From Terrabacter aerolatus (GTDB taxonomy: Bacteria; Actinomycetota; Actinomycetes; Actinomycetales; Dermatophilaceae): a DNA stretch of 64,000 bases. The position numbers were made by a program, and so were the translations under genes. Under the pieces are notes generated by a model, which worked only from the letters and a program-made list of their open reading frames with translations, ran no database searches and was not told the DNA's origin. This document shows, one piece after another, positions 16,487-25,785 of the stretch (positions within the stretch are counted from its first letter, which is position 1; each line of letters starts with the position of its first letter). Location: contig NZ_BJYX01000006.1 of NCBI RefSeq assembly GCF_007991735.1, forward strand, positions 62,001 to 126,000, read 5' to 3'.

Positions 16487-17393
16487 GGTGGGCTCCTTCG
16501 TGGGGTTGTGGTCGGGTTCGGGAGGCGGACAGGTGGGCGTCGACCGCGCGCAGAGCGCCGCTGACGCCGGACAGCAGGTCGTGGCCGGAGGAGTGCCCGA
16601 TGGCGAGCACCCGACCGACGAGGTAAGTGAGGTCGGTGAGGTCGGTGAGGTCGGCACGCTCGGCGCTCGCGGGCGCCCCGGACGCGACGGCGGCATCCCC
16701 CGACCCGGCCCCGACGACGAGGGTGACGAGGCGCGCGACCTCCGGCACGGCATACCCCGTCCCGGCGGCGACGAGGAGGGCGGCGGACAGGCTCGTCGTC
16801 AGCGGCAGCGCGCCGAGGACGGCCGTGCGCACCGACGAGAGGCCGCAGCGGGACTCGGGCAGGTCGATCGCGCCGAGGGTGAGGAGGACACCGCACAGCG
16901 CGTCGTCGCCGCTCGGGGTCAGACCGCGCCCGACGCCGACGAGGCCGCGGACGGCCGGGTCGACCGGTCGGCCCGCGAGCGCGGCCGCGGTGAGGTCCTG
17001 GGCGAGGTCGCCGAGGACCCCGGCGTCCGGGAGCACGCCCTCGGCGCCGGTCCTGCGCTGCGCAGGACGCACCCTGCCCGGCCGCAGCACCCGCGCGGCG
17101 ACCACGTCGGCTCGCGGCAGGCGCACGCGGCCCCCTCCGACGACCACCTCGGCGCCGGGCTCCACGCCCCAGCGGACCTCGGTCGACGGGACGGCGAGCC
17201 GGATCCCGATGGGCAGCGCGACCGCGTCGGAGGCGAGCACGGCGAGGACCCGCTCGTGCGCGCCGAGGTCGAGGTAGAGGCACGTCGGGAACGCCGCCAG
17301 CACCCGGCAGCGCCGCGGCGCTCCCGCGACCTCGGCGGCGACGAGCGGCGACACGGCGCCCGGCAGCAGCGTCAGGTCGAGACCCTCGCCCAT
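16479..17393 (-). CDS. allH: DUF2877 / AllH-like subunit
   Basis: 304-residue protein of the DUF2877 family (E. coli YlbF/AllH). The diagnostic stretch is GLVGVGRGLTPSGDDALCGVLL near residues 175-195, followed by VRTAVLGALPLTTSLSAALL and IGHSSGHDLLSGV near the C-terminus. AllH is the third component reported for oxamate carbamoyltransferase. The ATG at 17393 is chosen because GGAGG precedes it with good spacing. Longer in-frame starts would overlap the divergent PucR gene. The stop overlaps the start of the FdrA-YlbE fusion, so the two proteins are made together, as the three-part E. coli enzyme would require. Confidence 0.86.
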   Translation of the reverse strand: MGEGLDLTLLPGAVSPLVAAEVAGAPRRCRVLAAFPTCLYLDLGAHERVLAVLASDAVALPIGIRLAVPSTEVRWGVEPGAEVVVGGGRVRLPRADVVAARVLRPGRVRPAQRRTGAEGVLPDAGVLGDLAQDLTAAALAGRPVDPAVRGLVGVGRGLTPSGDDALCGVLLTLGAIDLPESRCGLSSVRTAVLGALPLTTSLSAALLVAAGTGYAVPEVARLVTLVVGAGSGDAAVASGAPASAERADLTDLTDLTYLVGRVLAIGHSSGHDLLSGVSGALRAVDAHLSASRTRPQPHEGAHRG

Positions 17394-17562
17394 CCACACC
17401 TCCGCCGTCAGACCCGTGCGACCCGGGTGAGCCGTCAAGACCCGGGTGACCCGTGCCGCCCTGCCGTGACCCTGACCCTGACCGGAGCCGGGTCGGGCGC
17501 CCTCGGGGCCCGCGGACGCGGACCGTTGCGGTGACGCTACCGACGCTGGGTATGGTGCGCTC

Positions 17563-19290
17563 ATGGTGAAAGTTGCCAACGATCCGCCCCTGCCCGAGGG
17601 TGACTTGCCAGCCGCGGGGCGCGTCGGCGACCCCGAGCCCGAGGTCTCGGGCATCTCCTTGCGGCTCATCGCGGGGCTCGCCGCCACGGCTCACGGAGTC
17701 GTCCGCGCCGACGCCTACCGGCTCGACGTCAGCGTCGACAGCACGACCCAGCTCCGGTCGGCCCTGCGGGACGCGGGCGCGGGCGCCCGCCTGACCCACC
17801 GTCTCGTCCTCGCCGACGCCGCGGCCCTGGCAGACCAGGACGGCGACCCGGCCACCCTCGGCGAGGTTGTGGCGCTGCTCGACACCGGCGGCGCCGCCGG
17901 TCTCGTCGTCTCGGGGCTCAGCGGCACCCCGCTCGCGGCCCTCGTGGCCGCAGCCGAGTCGACCGGCCTGCCGCTCATCGACGTGCCCCTCGACCACATC
18001 GCCACCTTCACCACCGAGGTGCTGAGCGCGATCCTCGAGCACCAGACGGCGATCCTGCGCCGGCTCGAGGACGCCGACCGCGCGCTCGTCCAGATCGTCC
18101 TCGCCGGCGGCTCCCTCGACGACCTCTGCGAGCAGGTCGTCGGCTTCCTCGACGGCGCCGCCATGGTGACCACGACCGACGGGCGCGTCATCGCGCGCGC
18201 CGGCTCGCAGCGCGAGCTCGACCACGCCTTGTCGCTCGAGTGCTTCGACCGCACCGGCCGCCTGCTCACCGAGGCCGAGCCGATGGGGCCGCGCCCCGAC
18301 GGGCCGACGGCCAACCGCTCCGCCGTGCGCATCGTCGCCGGCCACCTCGACCACGGCGTGCTCATGGCGTTCTGCAGCCACCGGCACCTCACCGTCGACG
18401 ACGTGCGCCTGCTCGAGCGCGCAGCCACCGTCGCCGCCCTCGCCATCACCAAGGACCAGGCGGTCTCGGCGGTCGAGAGCAAGTACCGCGCCGAGTTCCT
18501 CCGCGACGCCCTGGCCGGCCGGGCCGGCTCCCCCGCCGACGCCGTCGCCCACGCGAGCTCGCTCGGCTGGGACATCGACCGACCGATGGTCGTCGTCGTC
18601 GCCGAGACCGACGAGGACGACGACCGCTCGACCCGCGACGCCGACGAGGTGCGCTTCCTCCAGCAGCGCTTCGCCCGGGCCTGGACCCACGCCGTGGCGG
18701 TGCGTGACGCCCGTTCTCCCGTCATGGGATTCAGCCGCGAGGTCGTCGCGCTGATCGGCGTCCCGGCCGAGGCGGAGACCGAGCAGGTCATGCGCATCGT
18801 CGGCGAGTACGTCCGGGTCGTGCGCGGCGACGGTGGCGGTGGCCGCCGGTCCTTCTCCGCCGGGGTGTCGCGGCCGATCACGTCGCCGGCCGGCCTGCCC
18901 CATGCGTACGACGAGGCGCTCTCGGCCGTCACCGTCGGCCGGCAGATGCACGGCGACGGGGCCCTGACCCACGTCGACGGCCTCGGCATCTACCGCCTGC
19001 TGGCGCTCATCCCCGACGGCGCCGACCTGCGCCGTTTCGTCCACGAGTCGCTGCGCGAGCTGGCCACCGACGACTCACCCGAGTACGCCGGGCTGCGCCA
19101 GACCCTGAGCATCCTCATCGACACCAACATGAACGTCGCCGAGACCGCGCGGCTGCTCTTCTTCCACTACAACACGCTGCGCTACCGCATCGGCAAGCTC
19201 GAGAAGATCCTCGGCCCCTTCACGACCGACGCCGACCTGCGCCTGACGCTCGCCCTCGCGCTCAAGATCCACCAGATGCGCGGCATCTGA
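17563..19290 (+). CDS. pucR: PucR family transcriptional regulator
   Basis: 575-residue regulator with a PucR-type N-terminal domain (residues 30-160), a middle GGDEF-like region, and a C-terminal PucR helix-turn-helix. The last includes the family hallmark MNVAETARLLFFHYNTLRYRIGKLEKILG. PucR proteins control purine, allantoin and related nitrogen-compound catabolism. The gene is divergent from allH and followed by the permease gene, so it is the obvious local regulator of the cluster. The ATG at 17563 has no clear ribosome binding site, and GTG at 17566 is an alternative. A GTTGCCAAC sequence at 17572-17580, similar to sequences in other cluster promoters, lies within its first codons. Confidence 0.92.
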   Translation: MVKVANDPPLPEGDLPAAGRVGDPEPEVSGISLRLIAGLAATAHGVVRADAYRLDVSVDSTTQLRSALRDAGAGARLTHRLVLADAAALADQDGDPATLGEVVALLDTGGAAGLVVSGLSGTPLAALVAAAESTGLPLIDVPLDHIATFTTEVLSAILEHQTAILRRLEDADRALVQIVLAGGSLDDLCEQVVGFLDGAAMVTTTDGRVIARAGSQRELDHALSLECFDRTGRLLTEAEPMGPRPDGPTANRSAVRIVAGHLDHGVLMAFCSHRHLTVDDVRLLERAATVAALAITKDQAVSAVESKYRAEFLRDALAGRAGSPADAVAHASSLGWDIDRPMVVVVAETDEDDDRSTRDADEVRFLQQRFARAWTHAVAVRDARSPVMGFSREVVALIGVPAEAETEQVMRIVGEYVRVVRGDGGGGRRSFSAGVSRPITSPAGLPHAYDEALSAVTVGRQMHGDGALTHVDGLGIYRLLALIPDGADLRRFVHESLRELATDDSPEYAGLRQTLSILIDTNMNVAETARLLFFHYNTLRYRIGKLEKILGPFTTDADLRLTLALALKIHQMRGI

Positions 19291-19613
19291 CCGCGGCCCC
19301 ACTCGTCGCGTATGCCGTGTCGCGCGGTTCCGGGGGAGGCCGGCACCACCGGTTCGGTCCGGCGAGTCGTGCCGGGTCCTCCGGCCGTTCACCCGTCCGA
19401 ACACGGAACGCCCCCTCCGGTCCCCAGCCCCACGCCCGGCGGGGCGCGACGCCGGAGAGGGACCACACGGCATACGTCATCTCATGCCAGTGCGGCGCGG
19501 GCGGCGTGTATCAACGTTTGACGAACGCAATCCCCTGAGTGGGTAGTAGTTTTCGGCCATCCCGGAGTGGGACGTGACCCACATCACCGCATGGGGCAAC
19601 CATAGGAGTCGGA
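19291..19613. other. Intergenic region upstream of the NCS2 permease
   Basis: This 323-base gap contains a 12-bp perfect inverted repeat (CGTATGCCGTGT at 19309-19320 and its complement at 19465-19476) built from the octamer that recurs across the window. Closer to the permease gene lies an AT-richer stretch (19535-19560, with GTAGTAGTTTTCGG) that probably holds the promoter. A good ribosome binding site (TAGGAG) precedes the permease ATG. No gene is evident. Confidence 0.6.
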
Positions 19614-21110
19614 ATGGCTTTGGGCTTGGGCTGGAAACTGCACGGGGACGGCAAGACGATGGGCCCCGACGACGTCGTGGCTCCTTACGAACGGCTGTCG
19701 TGGGGCAAGACGGTCGGTCTCGGCGCGCAGCACGTCGTGGCGATGTTCGGGGCGACCTTCGTCTTCCCGCTGGTCATGGGTCTCAACCCCCAGCTCGCGA
19801 TCATGATGAGCGGCATCGCGACGATCTGCTTCCTGCTGATCGTCAACGGAAAGGTCCCGAGCTACCTCGGCACGTCGGCGAGCTTCGTCGGTGCCGTGGC
19901 GGCCATCCGGGCGCAGGGCGGCACCTCCCAGGAGGTCACCGGCGCCATCCTCGTCGCCGGCGTCGTGCTCGCGCTCGTCGGCGTGGCGATCCACTTCGTC
20001 GGCTCGTCGGTGCTGCACAAGGTGCTGCCGCCGGTCGTGACGGGCGCCGTCGTCATGCTCATCGGCTTCAACCTCGCGCCGGTCGTCGCCAACATCTACT
20101 GGCCCCAGGACCAGTGGGTCGCGCTGCTCGTCATGACGTTCACCATCATCTGCGCGGTCGCCTTCAAGGGCTTCGCCTCGCGCATCGCGGTGTTCCTCGC
20201 GCTCATCTTCGGCTACGTCATCTCGTGGCTGTTCGACAAGATGTTCGGCCAGATCACCTCGTTCGACGCCGGTGCCGGCAAGGTCACGACGCACTTCCGC
20301 ACGAACTTCGACAACCTCGCGGCCCAGCCGTGGTTCGGCCTGCCGCCGTCGACCGGCACGCTCGGCCCCGACGGCAAGGCCATGGTCGGCATCCACGCGC
20401 CGTCGTTCTCGGTCGCGGCGATCCTGCTCGTGCTCCCCGCTGTCATCGCGCTCATCGCCGAGAACACCGGTCACGTCAAGGCCGTCGCCGAGATGACCAA
20501 GACCAACCTCGACCCCTACATGGGTCGCGCCATCGCCGCCGACGGCATCGGCACGGTCATCGCGAGCTCGGTCGGTGGTTCGCCCACGACGACGTACGCC
20601 GAGAACATCGGCGTCATGGCCGCCACCCGCGTCTACTCGACGGCGGCCTACTACGTCGCCGCGATCGTCGCGATCGTCTTCGGCCTCTCCCCGAAGTTCG
20701 GGGCGCTCGTGGCCTCGGTGCCGGGTGGCGTCCTCGGCGGCATCACCGTCGTGCTCTACGGCATGATCGGCCTGCTCGGCGCGAAGATCTGGAAGGAGAA
20801 CGGGGTCGACTTCGGCAACCCGATCAACCTCGTCCCGGTCGCAGCCGGCATCGTCATCGGCATCGGCAACGTGTCGCTCGTCTTCACCTCGGACTTCACG
20901 CTCGGCGGCATCGCGCTCGGCACGATCGTCGCCGTCGTCGCCTACCACGTGGCCCGCGCCCTCGCGCCGGCCGACCTGCGTGCCCGCGCCGACGCCGCAG
21001 GAGGCACGATGATCTCGCTGGGCGAACGGGAAGGGGACTACGGCGACGCCGACGGCATCGACGACCTCTACCAGGACCAGCCGGGCGGACCGGACCTGCG
21101 CCGCCGCTGA
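19614..21110 (+). CDS. NCS2 (uracil-xanthine permease family) transporter, uracil-like
   Basis: 498-residue membrane transporter of the nucleobase:cation symporter-2 family with 12-14 hydrophobic segments. The substrate-site region reads SSVGGSPTTTYAENIGVMAATRVYST. This matches uracil/pyrimidine permeases (UraA, PyrP, RutG type: TTY-ENIGVMA) and not xanthine/urate members, which carry an NxGxxxxTxxxSR pattern. The start of the protein (GLGAQHVVAMFGATFVFPLVMGLNP) and SGIATICFLLIVNGKVPSYLGTS-like region are also characteristic. A 60-residue insert rich in Gly and charged residues lies between helices in the middle. It sits directly upstream of the molybdenum hydroxylase genes, pointing to pyrimidine uptake for the cluster. 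Uracil specificity is inference. Confidence 0.92.
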   Translation: MALGLGWKLHGDGKTMGPDDVVAPYERLSWGKTVGLGAQHVVAMFGATFVFPLVMGLNPQLAIMMSGIATICFLLIVNGKVPSYLGTSASFVGAVAAIRAQGGTSQEVTGAILVAGVVLALVGVAIHFVGSSVLHKVLPPVVTGAVVMLIGFNLAPVVANIYWPQDQWVALLVMTFTIICAVAFKGFASRIAVFLALIFGYVISWLFDKMFGQITSFDAGAGKVTTHFRTNFDNLAAQPWFGLPPSTGTLGPDGKAMVGIHAPSFSVAAILLVLPAVIALIAENTGHVKAVAEMTKTNLDPYMGRAIAADGIGTVIASSVGGSPTTTYAENIGVMAATRVYSTAAYYVAAIVAIVFGLSPKFGALVASVPGGVLGGITVVLYGMIGLLGAKIWKENGVDFGNPINLVPVAAGIVIGIGNVSLVFTSDFTLGGIALGTIVAVVAYHVARALAPADLRARADAAGGTMISLGEREGDYGDADGIDDLYQDQPGGPDLRRR

Positions 21111-21190
21111 CTCATCACCCAGCACCACCGCAGCACCGGCCCGTGGGCCTCCGATCTCGCATCGGGGGCCCACGGTCGTTCACGGCAGAA

Positions 21191-21224
21191 GTTGCCAAAA
21201 GCCCACGTGCAGCGATGCACAACG
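21191..21224. promoter_or_regulatory. Candidate cluster operator upstream of the Mo-hydroxylase operon
   Basis: GTTGCCA (21191-21197) and TGCACAAC (21216-21223) form a spaced GTTG...CAAC pair, and GCAGCGATGCACAACG (21209-21224) aligns base for base in length with GCAGCATGTGACAACG before hyuA and GCAGGAGGTGACAACG before carbamate kinase. It lies 45-75 bases before the first gene of the operon. Regulation by the PucR protein is inference. Confidence 0.5.
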
Positions 21225-21266
21225 ATCACTAGTCCCCACCGGGGGTCGGAAGGCAGGATCGGTTCG

Positions 21267-22151
21267 GTGAAGCCCGCCCCCTTCGAGCACCAAGCACCGC
21301 TCACCGTCGAGCAGGCCGTCTCCGTCCTCACCGAGGTCGGGTACGACGGCAAGGTCCTCGCCGGCGGTCAGAGCCTCATCCCCATCCTCAACATGCGCCT
21401 CGCCTCGCCGGGCCATCTCGTGGACATCAACCGCGTCGCCGGGCTCGACACCGTCGAGGTGACGCCGGACTCGGTCCGGGTGGGTGCCCTCGTGCGCCAT
21501 GCCGGCCTCGAGCGCTCCGAGAGTGCGTATGCCGTGCTCCCCCTCCTGCGCCAGGCGCTCGTCAACGTCGCCCACCCCGCGATCCGCAACCGTGGCACGA
21601 CCGTCGGCTCCATCGCGCACGCCGACGCGGCCGGCGAGATGCCGGCGATCCTCGCCCTCACCGACGGCGTCGTCGAGGTCGCGGGGCCGGCCGGCTCGCG
21701 CGAGATCGCCTGGTCGGACTTCTTCCTCGGAGCCCTCGAGACCTCGCTCGCCGCCGAGGAGCTCGCGGTGGCCGTGCGCTTCGGTCGCTTCCCCGACGGG
21801 ACGGGCACGGCGTTCACCGAGGCCGCCAGACGGCACGGCGACTACGCCATGGCCGGTGTCGGGGTCGCCGTGACGCTCGCCGACGGGGTGGTCTCGGCCG
21901 CCCGCGCGTCGTTCGTGTCGGTAACGGACGTGCCCTCGGTCCTCGACCTCGCCCCGGCCCTCGGTGGCGTCGAGCCGGGCACGTCCGCGTGGGACTCGGC
22001 GCTCGACGATGCCGCCGAGGCGGTGCGCGGGCACGTCGAGCCCGAGGGCGACATCCACGCGAGCGCCGACTACCGCCGCATGCTCGTCACGGAGCTGACC
22101 CGCCGGGTCCTCCCCCAGGCCGCCGACCGCGCAGGAGCCAGCGATGACTGA
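21267..22151 (+). CDS. Molybdenum hydroxylase, FAD-binding medium subunit
   Basis: 294-residue FAD subunit of a xanthine dehydrogenase/CO dehydrogenase-type enzyme (CoxM/CutM class). It passes electrons from the iron-sulfur subunit to the acceptor. The FAD-binding motifs are VLAGGQSLIPILNMRLASP near residue 30 and IRNRGTTVGSIAHADAAGEMPAIL near residue 110, both typical. The GTG at 21267 starts the protein just before the KPAPFEHQAP segment normal for the family, with GGAAGG and CAGGA upstream; longer frames begin in the promoter region. Its stop overlaps the next start (8 bases), giving the gene order medium-small-large. Confidence 0.93.
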   Translation: MKPAPFEHQAPLTVEQAVSVLTEVGYDGKVLAGGQSLIPILNMRLASPGHLVDINRVAGLDTVEVTPDSVRVGALVRHAGLERSESAYAVLPLLRQALVNVAHPAIRNRGTTVGSIAHADAAGEMPAILALTDGVVEVAGPAGSREIAWSDFFLGALETSLAAEELAVAVRFGRFPDGTGTAFTEAARRHGDYAMAGVGVAVTLADGVVSAARASFVSVTDVPSVLDLAPALGGVEPGTSAWDSALDDAAEAVRGHVEPEGDIHASADYRRMLVTELTRRVLPQAADRAGASDD

Positions 22152-22698
22152 CACGACCAGCGAGACCCTCCACGACGTGACGGTCTCGGTCAACGGGGTG
22201 CGCCACTCGGCCACCGTGCCCGCGCGCCGCCTGCTGTCGGACTTCCTGCGCCACGACCTCGAGCTGACCGGCACCCACGTCGGCTGCGAGCACGGGGTCT
22301 GCGGTGCCTGCACCGTCCTCGTCGACGGCGCACCGATGCGCTCGTGCCTGATGTTCGCCGTCACCGCGCAGGACCACGCCATCACGACCGTCGAGGGCCT
22401 GTGCTCGGCGCCCGACGCCCGCGTCGCCCCGACCGGCGAGTCGATGAACCCGGTGCAGCAGGCGTTCGCCGAGTGCCACGGCCTCCAGTGCGGCTTCTGC
22501 ACGCCGGGCTTCCTGACGACCGTCACGGCCTACCTCGACGAGAACCCGTCGCCGACGAGCGAGCAGGCGCGAGAGGCGATCTCGGGCAACCTGTGCCGCT
22601 GCACCGGCTACCAGAACATCGTCAAGAGCGTCTTGCGCGCCGCCGAGATCCGGGCCGAGCGGGCCGGTTCCGACGTCACGACCGAGGAGCAGGCATGA
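22144..22698 (+). CDS. Molybdenum hydroxylase, [2Fe-2S] small subunit
   Basis: 184-residue iron-sulfur subunit (CoxS/CutS class) with two [2Fe-2S] clusters. The plant-ferredoxin-type cluster ligands are Cys48, Cys53, Cys56 and Cys68 (GCEHGVCGACTVLVDG). The second cluster ligands are Cys116, Cys119, Cys151 and Cys153 (CGFCTPG and NLCRCTGYQNIV). All eight are present and the length is normal. It overlaps both neighbours by a few bases, showing tight co-translation with the FAD and molybdenum subunits. Confidence 0.96.
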   Translation: MTDTTSETLHDVTVSVNGVRHSATVPARRLLSDFLRHDLELTGTHVGCEHGVCGACTVLVDGAPMRSCLMFAVTAQDHAITTVEGLCSAPDARVAPTGESMNPVQQAFAECHGLQCGFCTPGFLTTVTAYLDENPSPTSEQAREAISGNLCRCTGYQNIVKSVLRAAEIRAERAGSDVTTEEQA

Positions 22699-25127
22699 CG
22701 ACGCAGATGTTCGGCGCGCCGATCCGACGCAAGGAGGACCCGCGCCTCGTCACCGGCGGCGGGCGCTACCTCGACGACCTCGGGCACGACGCCCTCGCCG
22801 CCGCGTTCGTCCGCAGCCCGCACGCGCACGCCCGCATCGTCGACATCGACGCGTCCGAGGCCATCGAGGTCGAGGGCGTCGTCGGCATCTACGTCCACGA
22901 GGACCTCCCGGGTCGCGTCGGTGAGCCCCTGCCCCTGCTCATCCCCCACCCGACCCTGACCCACGGGCGCACCGGCTACGCCCTGGCCAAGGACGAGGTC
23001 AACCACGTCGGCGAACCGATCGTCATGGTCGTGGCCACCGACCGCTACATCGCCGAGGACGCCTGCCAGCGCATCAGGGTCACCTACGACACGCTGCCCG
23101 TCGTGGTCGGCATCGAGGCCGCGCGGTCCGGCGAGCTGCTCGTCCACGACGACGTGCCCGACAACGTCGCGGCCCACATGCTCCAGGAGGTCGGCGACGT
23201 CGACGCCGCGATGGCCGCAGCGCCGCACACGCTGACGCTCGACCTCGACATCGAGCGCAGCGCCTGCATGCCGATGGAGGGCAAGGGCGTCTACGCGCGC
23301 TGGGACCGCGACCGCGACGAGCTGCGCATGTACTCCTCGACCCAGACCTCGACCGGCGTGCGCGCGGCCGTCGCCGCCAAGCTCGGCCTGCCCCTGGCCA
23401 AGGTCGAGTGCATCGCCCCCGACGTGGGGGGAGGTTTCGGCGTCAAGATCGTCCACCCGTGGCCCGAGGAGGTCCTCGTCCCGTGGGCCGCGATCCTGCT
23501 CGGCCGTCCGGTCAAGTGGGCCGAGGACCGTCGCGAGCACTTCATCAGCGCCGCCCACGAGCGCGGCCAGCTCCAGCAGGTCACCGTCGGCTTCGACGAC
23601 GAGGGCCACCTGCTCGCGCTCGACGTCAAGCTCTGGCACGACAACGGCGCCTACACCCCCTACGGCATCATCGTCCCGATCATCACCTCGACCCAGCTGC
23701 TCGGCCCCTACAAGCCGGGCACCTACCGGTGCGAGTTCTGGTCGCTCTACACCAACACCGTCCTCGTGACGCCCTATCGCGGCGCCGGCCGCCCGCAGGG
23801 CTGCTTCGCGATGGAGCGCACCATGGACGCGATCGCCGACGAGCTCGGCCTCGACCGCGCCGAGGTGCGCTCGCGCAACTTCATCCTCCCGGCCGAGATG
23901 CCGTGGGACCACGGGCTGCTCTTCCAGGACGGCCGTCCGCTCAAGTACGACTCGGGCGACTTCCCGGCCAGCCTCGCCAAGCTCAAGCAGCTCGTCGGCT
24001 GGGACGACTTCGCCGACTACCGCCGCCAGGCCGAGGCCGAGGGACGCAAGGTCGGGCTCGGGATCGGCTGCTACGTCGAGGGCACCGGCGTCGGGCCCTA
24101 CGAGGGCGGCCACATCCAGATCGAGACGAGCGGTCGCGTCAACGTCTCGACGGGCCTGACCTCACAGGGCCAGGGGCACGAGACCGTCTTCGCGCAGATC
24201 GTCGCGCAGGAGCTCGGCGTGCGGATGGAGGACGTCTTCGTCACCACCGGCGACACCCGCAAGATGGCGTATGCCGTGGGCACGTTCGCGTCGCGCGCCG
24301 CGGTCATGAGCGGCAGCGCCATCGCCCTCGCCGCCCGCAACGTCCGGGCCAAGGCGCTGCGCATCGCCGCGGACGCCCTCGAGGTGTCGCCCGAGGACCT
24401 CGAGATCGTCGAGGGCACGGTGCGCGTCAAGGGCGCCCCCGCGACGTCGATGAGCCTCGGCACCGTGTCGGTCCTCTCGAACCCGCTGCGCTACGCCTTC
24501 GACGAGGCGGCCCAGGCCGCAACGCAGTTCGCCGGCACCTTCGACCCCGACAAGCCGCCGGTGGCCGACGACGAGGAGCCGGGACTCGAGGGCAAGGACT
24601 TCTACTCCCCCACCCAGGCGACCTTCGCCAACGGCATGCACGCGGCGATCGTCGAGACCGACCCCGTCACCGCCGAGATCAGGATCCTGCGCTACTGCGT
24701 CATCCACGACTGCGGCACCATGATCAACCCGATGATCGTCGAGGGCCAGGTCCACGGCGGCGTCGCCCAGGGCGTCGGTGGCGCGCTCTACGAGCGAATG
24801 GCCTACGACGAGTCGGGGCAGCTGCTCAACGCGAGCTTCATGGACTTCCTCATGCCCTACGCGTCCGAGGTGCCGACCATCGAGGCCGACCACCTCGAGA
24901 CCCCGTCACCGCTGAACCCCTTGGGCATCAAGGGCGCCGGCGAGGCGGGGTGCATCCCGGTGTCGGCCGTCATCGCGTCGGCCATCGAGGACGCCGAGGG
25001 CTTCCCGATCACGCGGATGCCGATCTCGCCCTACGACCTCTGGGAGCTGCGCCGCCGCCACGCGGACGGCGAGATCCCCAGCCTGCACCGCCTCTCCCGC
25101 ACGTCATCGAAGGAGCCGACCGCATGA
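22695..25127 (+). CDS. Molybdenum hydroxylase, molybdopterin large subunit (non-CODH type)
   Basis: 810-residue catalytic subunit binding the molybdopterin cofactor. Family motifs: RKEDPRLVTGGGRYLDD at the N-terminus, GGGFGVK (about 246), LTSQGQGHETVFAQIVAQELG, and GIKGAGEAG with the catalytic Glu at 750. The active-site loop reads PYRGAGRPQ near residue 360. It lacks the AYxCSFR cysteine of true (form I) CO dehydrogenase, so this is a hydroxylase of an organic substrate in the broad CoxL family. Given the uracil-like permease and barbiturase-family gene nearby, hydroxylation of uracil/thymine to barbiturate is a candidate reaction; a purine is the alternative. No XdhC-type maturation gene is visible in the window. 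Confidence 0.92.
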   Translation: MTTQMFGAPIRRKEDPRLVTGGGRYLDDLGHDALAAAFVRSPHAHARIVDIDASEAIEVEGVVGIYVHEDLPGRVGEPLPLLIPHPTLTHGRTGYALAKDEVNHVGEPIVMVVATDRYIAEDACQRIRVTYDTLPVVVGIEAARSGELLVHDDVPDNVAAHMLQEVGDVDAAMAAAPHTLTLDLDIERSACMPMEGKGVYARWDRDRDELRMYSSTQTSTGVRAAVAAKLGLPLAKVECIAPDVGGGFGVKIVHPWPEEVLVPWAAILLGRPVKWAEDRREHFISAAHERGQLQQVTVGFDDEGHLLALDVKLWHDNGAYTPYGIIVPIITSTQLLGPYKPGTYRCEFWSLYTNTVLVTPYRGAGRPQGCFAMERTMDAIADELGLDRAEVRSRNFILPAEMPWDHGLLFQDGRPLKYDSGDFPASLAKLKQLVGWDDFADYRRQAEAEGRKVGLGIGCYVEGTGVGPYEGGHIQIETSGRVNVSTGLTSQGQGHETVFAQIVAQELGVRMEDVFVTTGDTRKMAYAVGTFASRAAVMSGSAIALAARNVRAKALRIAADALEVSPEDLEIVEGTVRVKGAPATSMSLGTVSVLSNPLRYAFDEAAQAATQFAGTFDPDKPPVADDEEPGLEGKDFYSPTQATFANGMHAAIVETDPVTAEIRILRYCVIHDCGTMINPMIVEGQVHGGVAQGVGGALYERMAYDESGQLLNASFMDFLMPYASEVPTIEADHLETPSPLNPLGIKGAGEAGCIPVSAVIASAIEDAEGFPITRMPISPYDLWELRRRHADGEIPSLHRLSRTSSKEPTA

Positions 25128-25783
25128 AGATCACCGGATCCGCCACCCTCGCGGCCGACCCGCAGCAGGTGTGGGACGCCTTCCACGACCCGGCCGTGCT
25201 CGCGCGCTGCCTGCCGGGCTGCGAGCGCCTCACCGAGCTCGGCCCCGACCACTACGCCATGACCGTCACGGCGGGTGTCGCCGCCATCAAGGGCACCTAC
25301 GACGGCGAGGTGTCGCTGCGCGACCCGCAGCACCCCGGCTCGTTCACGATGAAGGCCTCCGGTGCGGGAGCGCCGGGGACCGTCGACGCCGACGTCGTCG
25401 TGCGGCTCGCGCCGTCGAGCGCCGGTGGCACCGACCTCACCTACGACGCCGACGCCTCCGTGGGCGGCGTCATCGGCGGCGTCGGCCAGCGGATGCTCGC
25501 CGGCGTCACGAAGAAGATGGCGGGCCAGTTCTTCTCGGCCGTCGACGCCGACATCTCCGGTGTCCGCGTCGCAGCCCCGAGCGCTCCGGCCGGCGTCACG
25601 CCGACGGCAGCACCCGGCATACCCGGTCAGGTGCCCGCACCCGGCACCCCGGTGTCGTATGCCGGCCGGCCGGCCCCCACCGGCGCGTTCGCCGGGCGTG
25701 AGTACGCCCTCGGGGTCGTCACCGGCGGGGTCGTCGCGCTCGTCGGGGTCGTCGTCGGCTGGGCCATCGGACGGAAGGGCTGA
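25124..25783 (+). CDS. coxG: CoxG-like SRPBCC protein with C-terminal membrane anchor
   Basis: 219-residue protein: an SRPBCC/CoxG domain (residues 1-145, with AFHDPAVLARCLPGCERL and VTAGVAAIKGTYDGEVSL), a Pro/Ala-rich linker (150-190), and a C-terminal hydrophobic tail (ALGVVTGGVVALVGVVVGWAI) ending in basic residues. CoxG of CO dehydrogenase has been described as a membrane-attached carrier that brings menaquinone to the enzyme. The same layout here suggests that this molybdenum hydroxylase delivers electrons to the quinone pool rather than to NAD or oxygen. The start overlaps the end of the large-subunit gene. Confidence 0.88.
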   Translation: MKITGSATLAADPQQVWDAFHDPAVLARCLPGCERLTELGPDHYAMTVTAGVAAIKGTYDGEVSLRDPQHPGSFTMKASGAGAPGTVDADVVVRLAPSSAGGTDLTYDADASVGGVIGGVGQRMLAGVTKKMAGQFFSAVDADISGVRVAAPSAPAGVTPTAAPGIPGQVPAPGTPVSYAGRPAPTGAFAGREYALGVVTGGVVALVGVVVGWAIGRKG

Positions 25784-25785
25784 CG

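Noticed and set aside
19614-21110. Xanthine or urate permease
   Set aside because: The substrate motif is TTYAENIGVMAATRVYS, the uracil/pyrimidine form, not the xanthine/urate form.
22695-25127. Aerobic CO dehydrogenase large subunit
   Set aside because: The active-site loop reads PYRGAGRPQ and lacks the AYxCSFR cysteine needed for the Mo-Cu site; it is a related hydroxylase.
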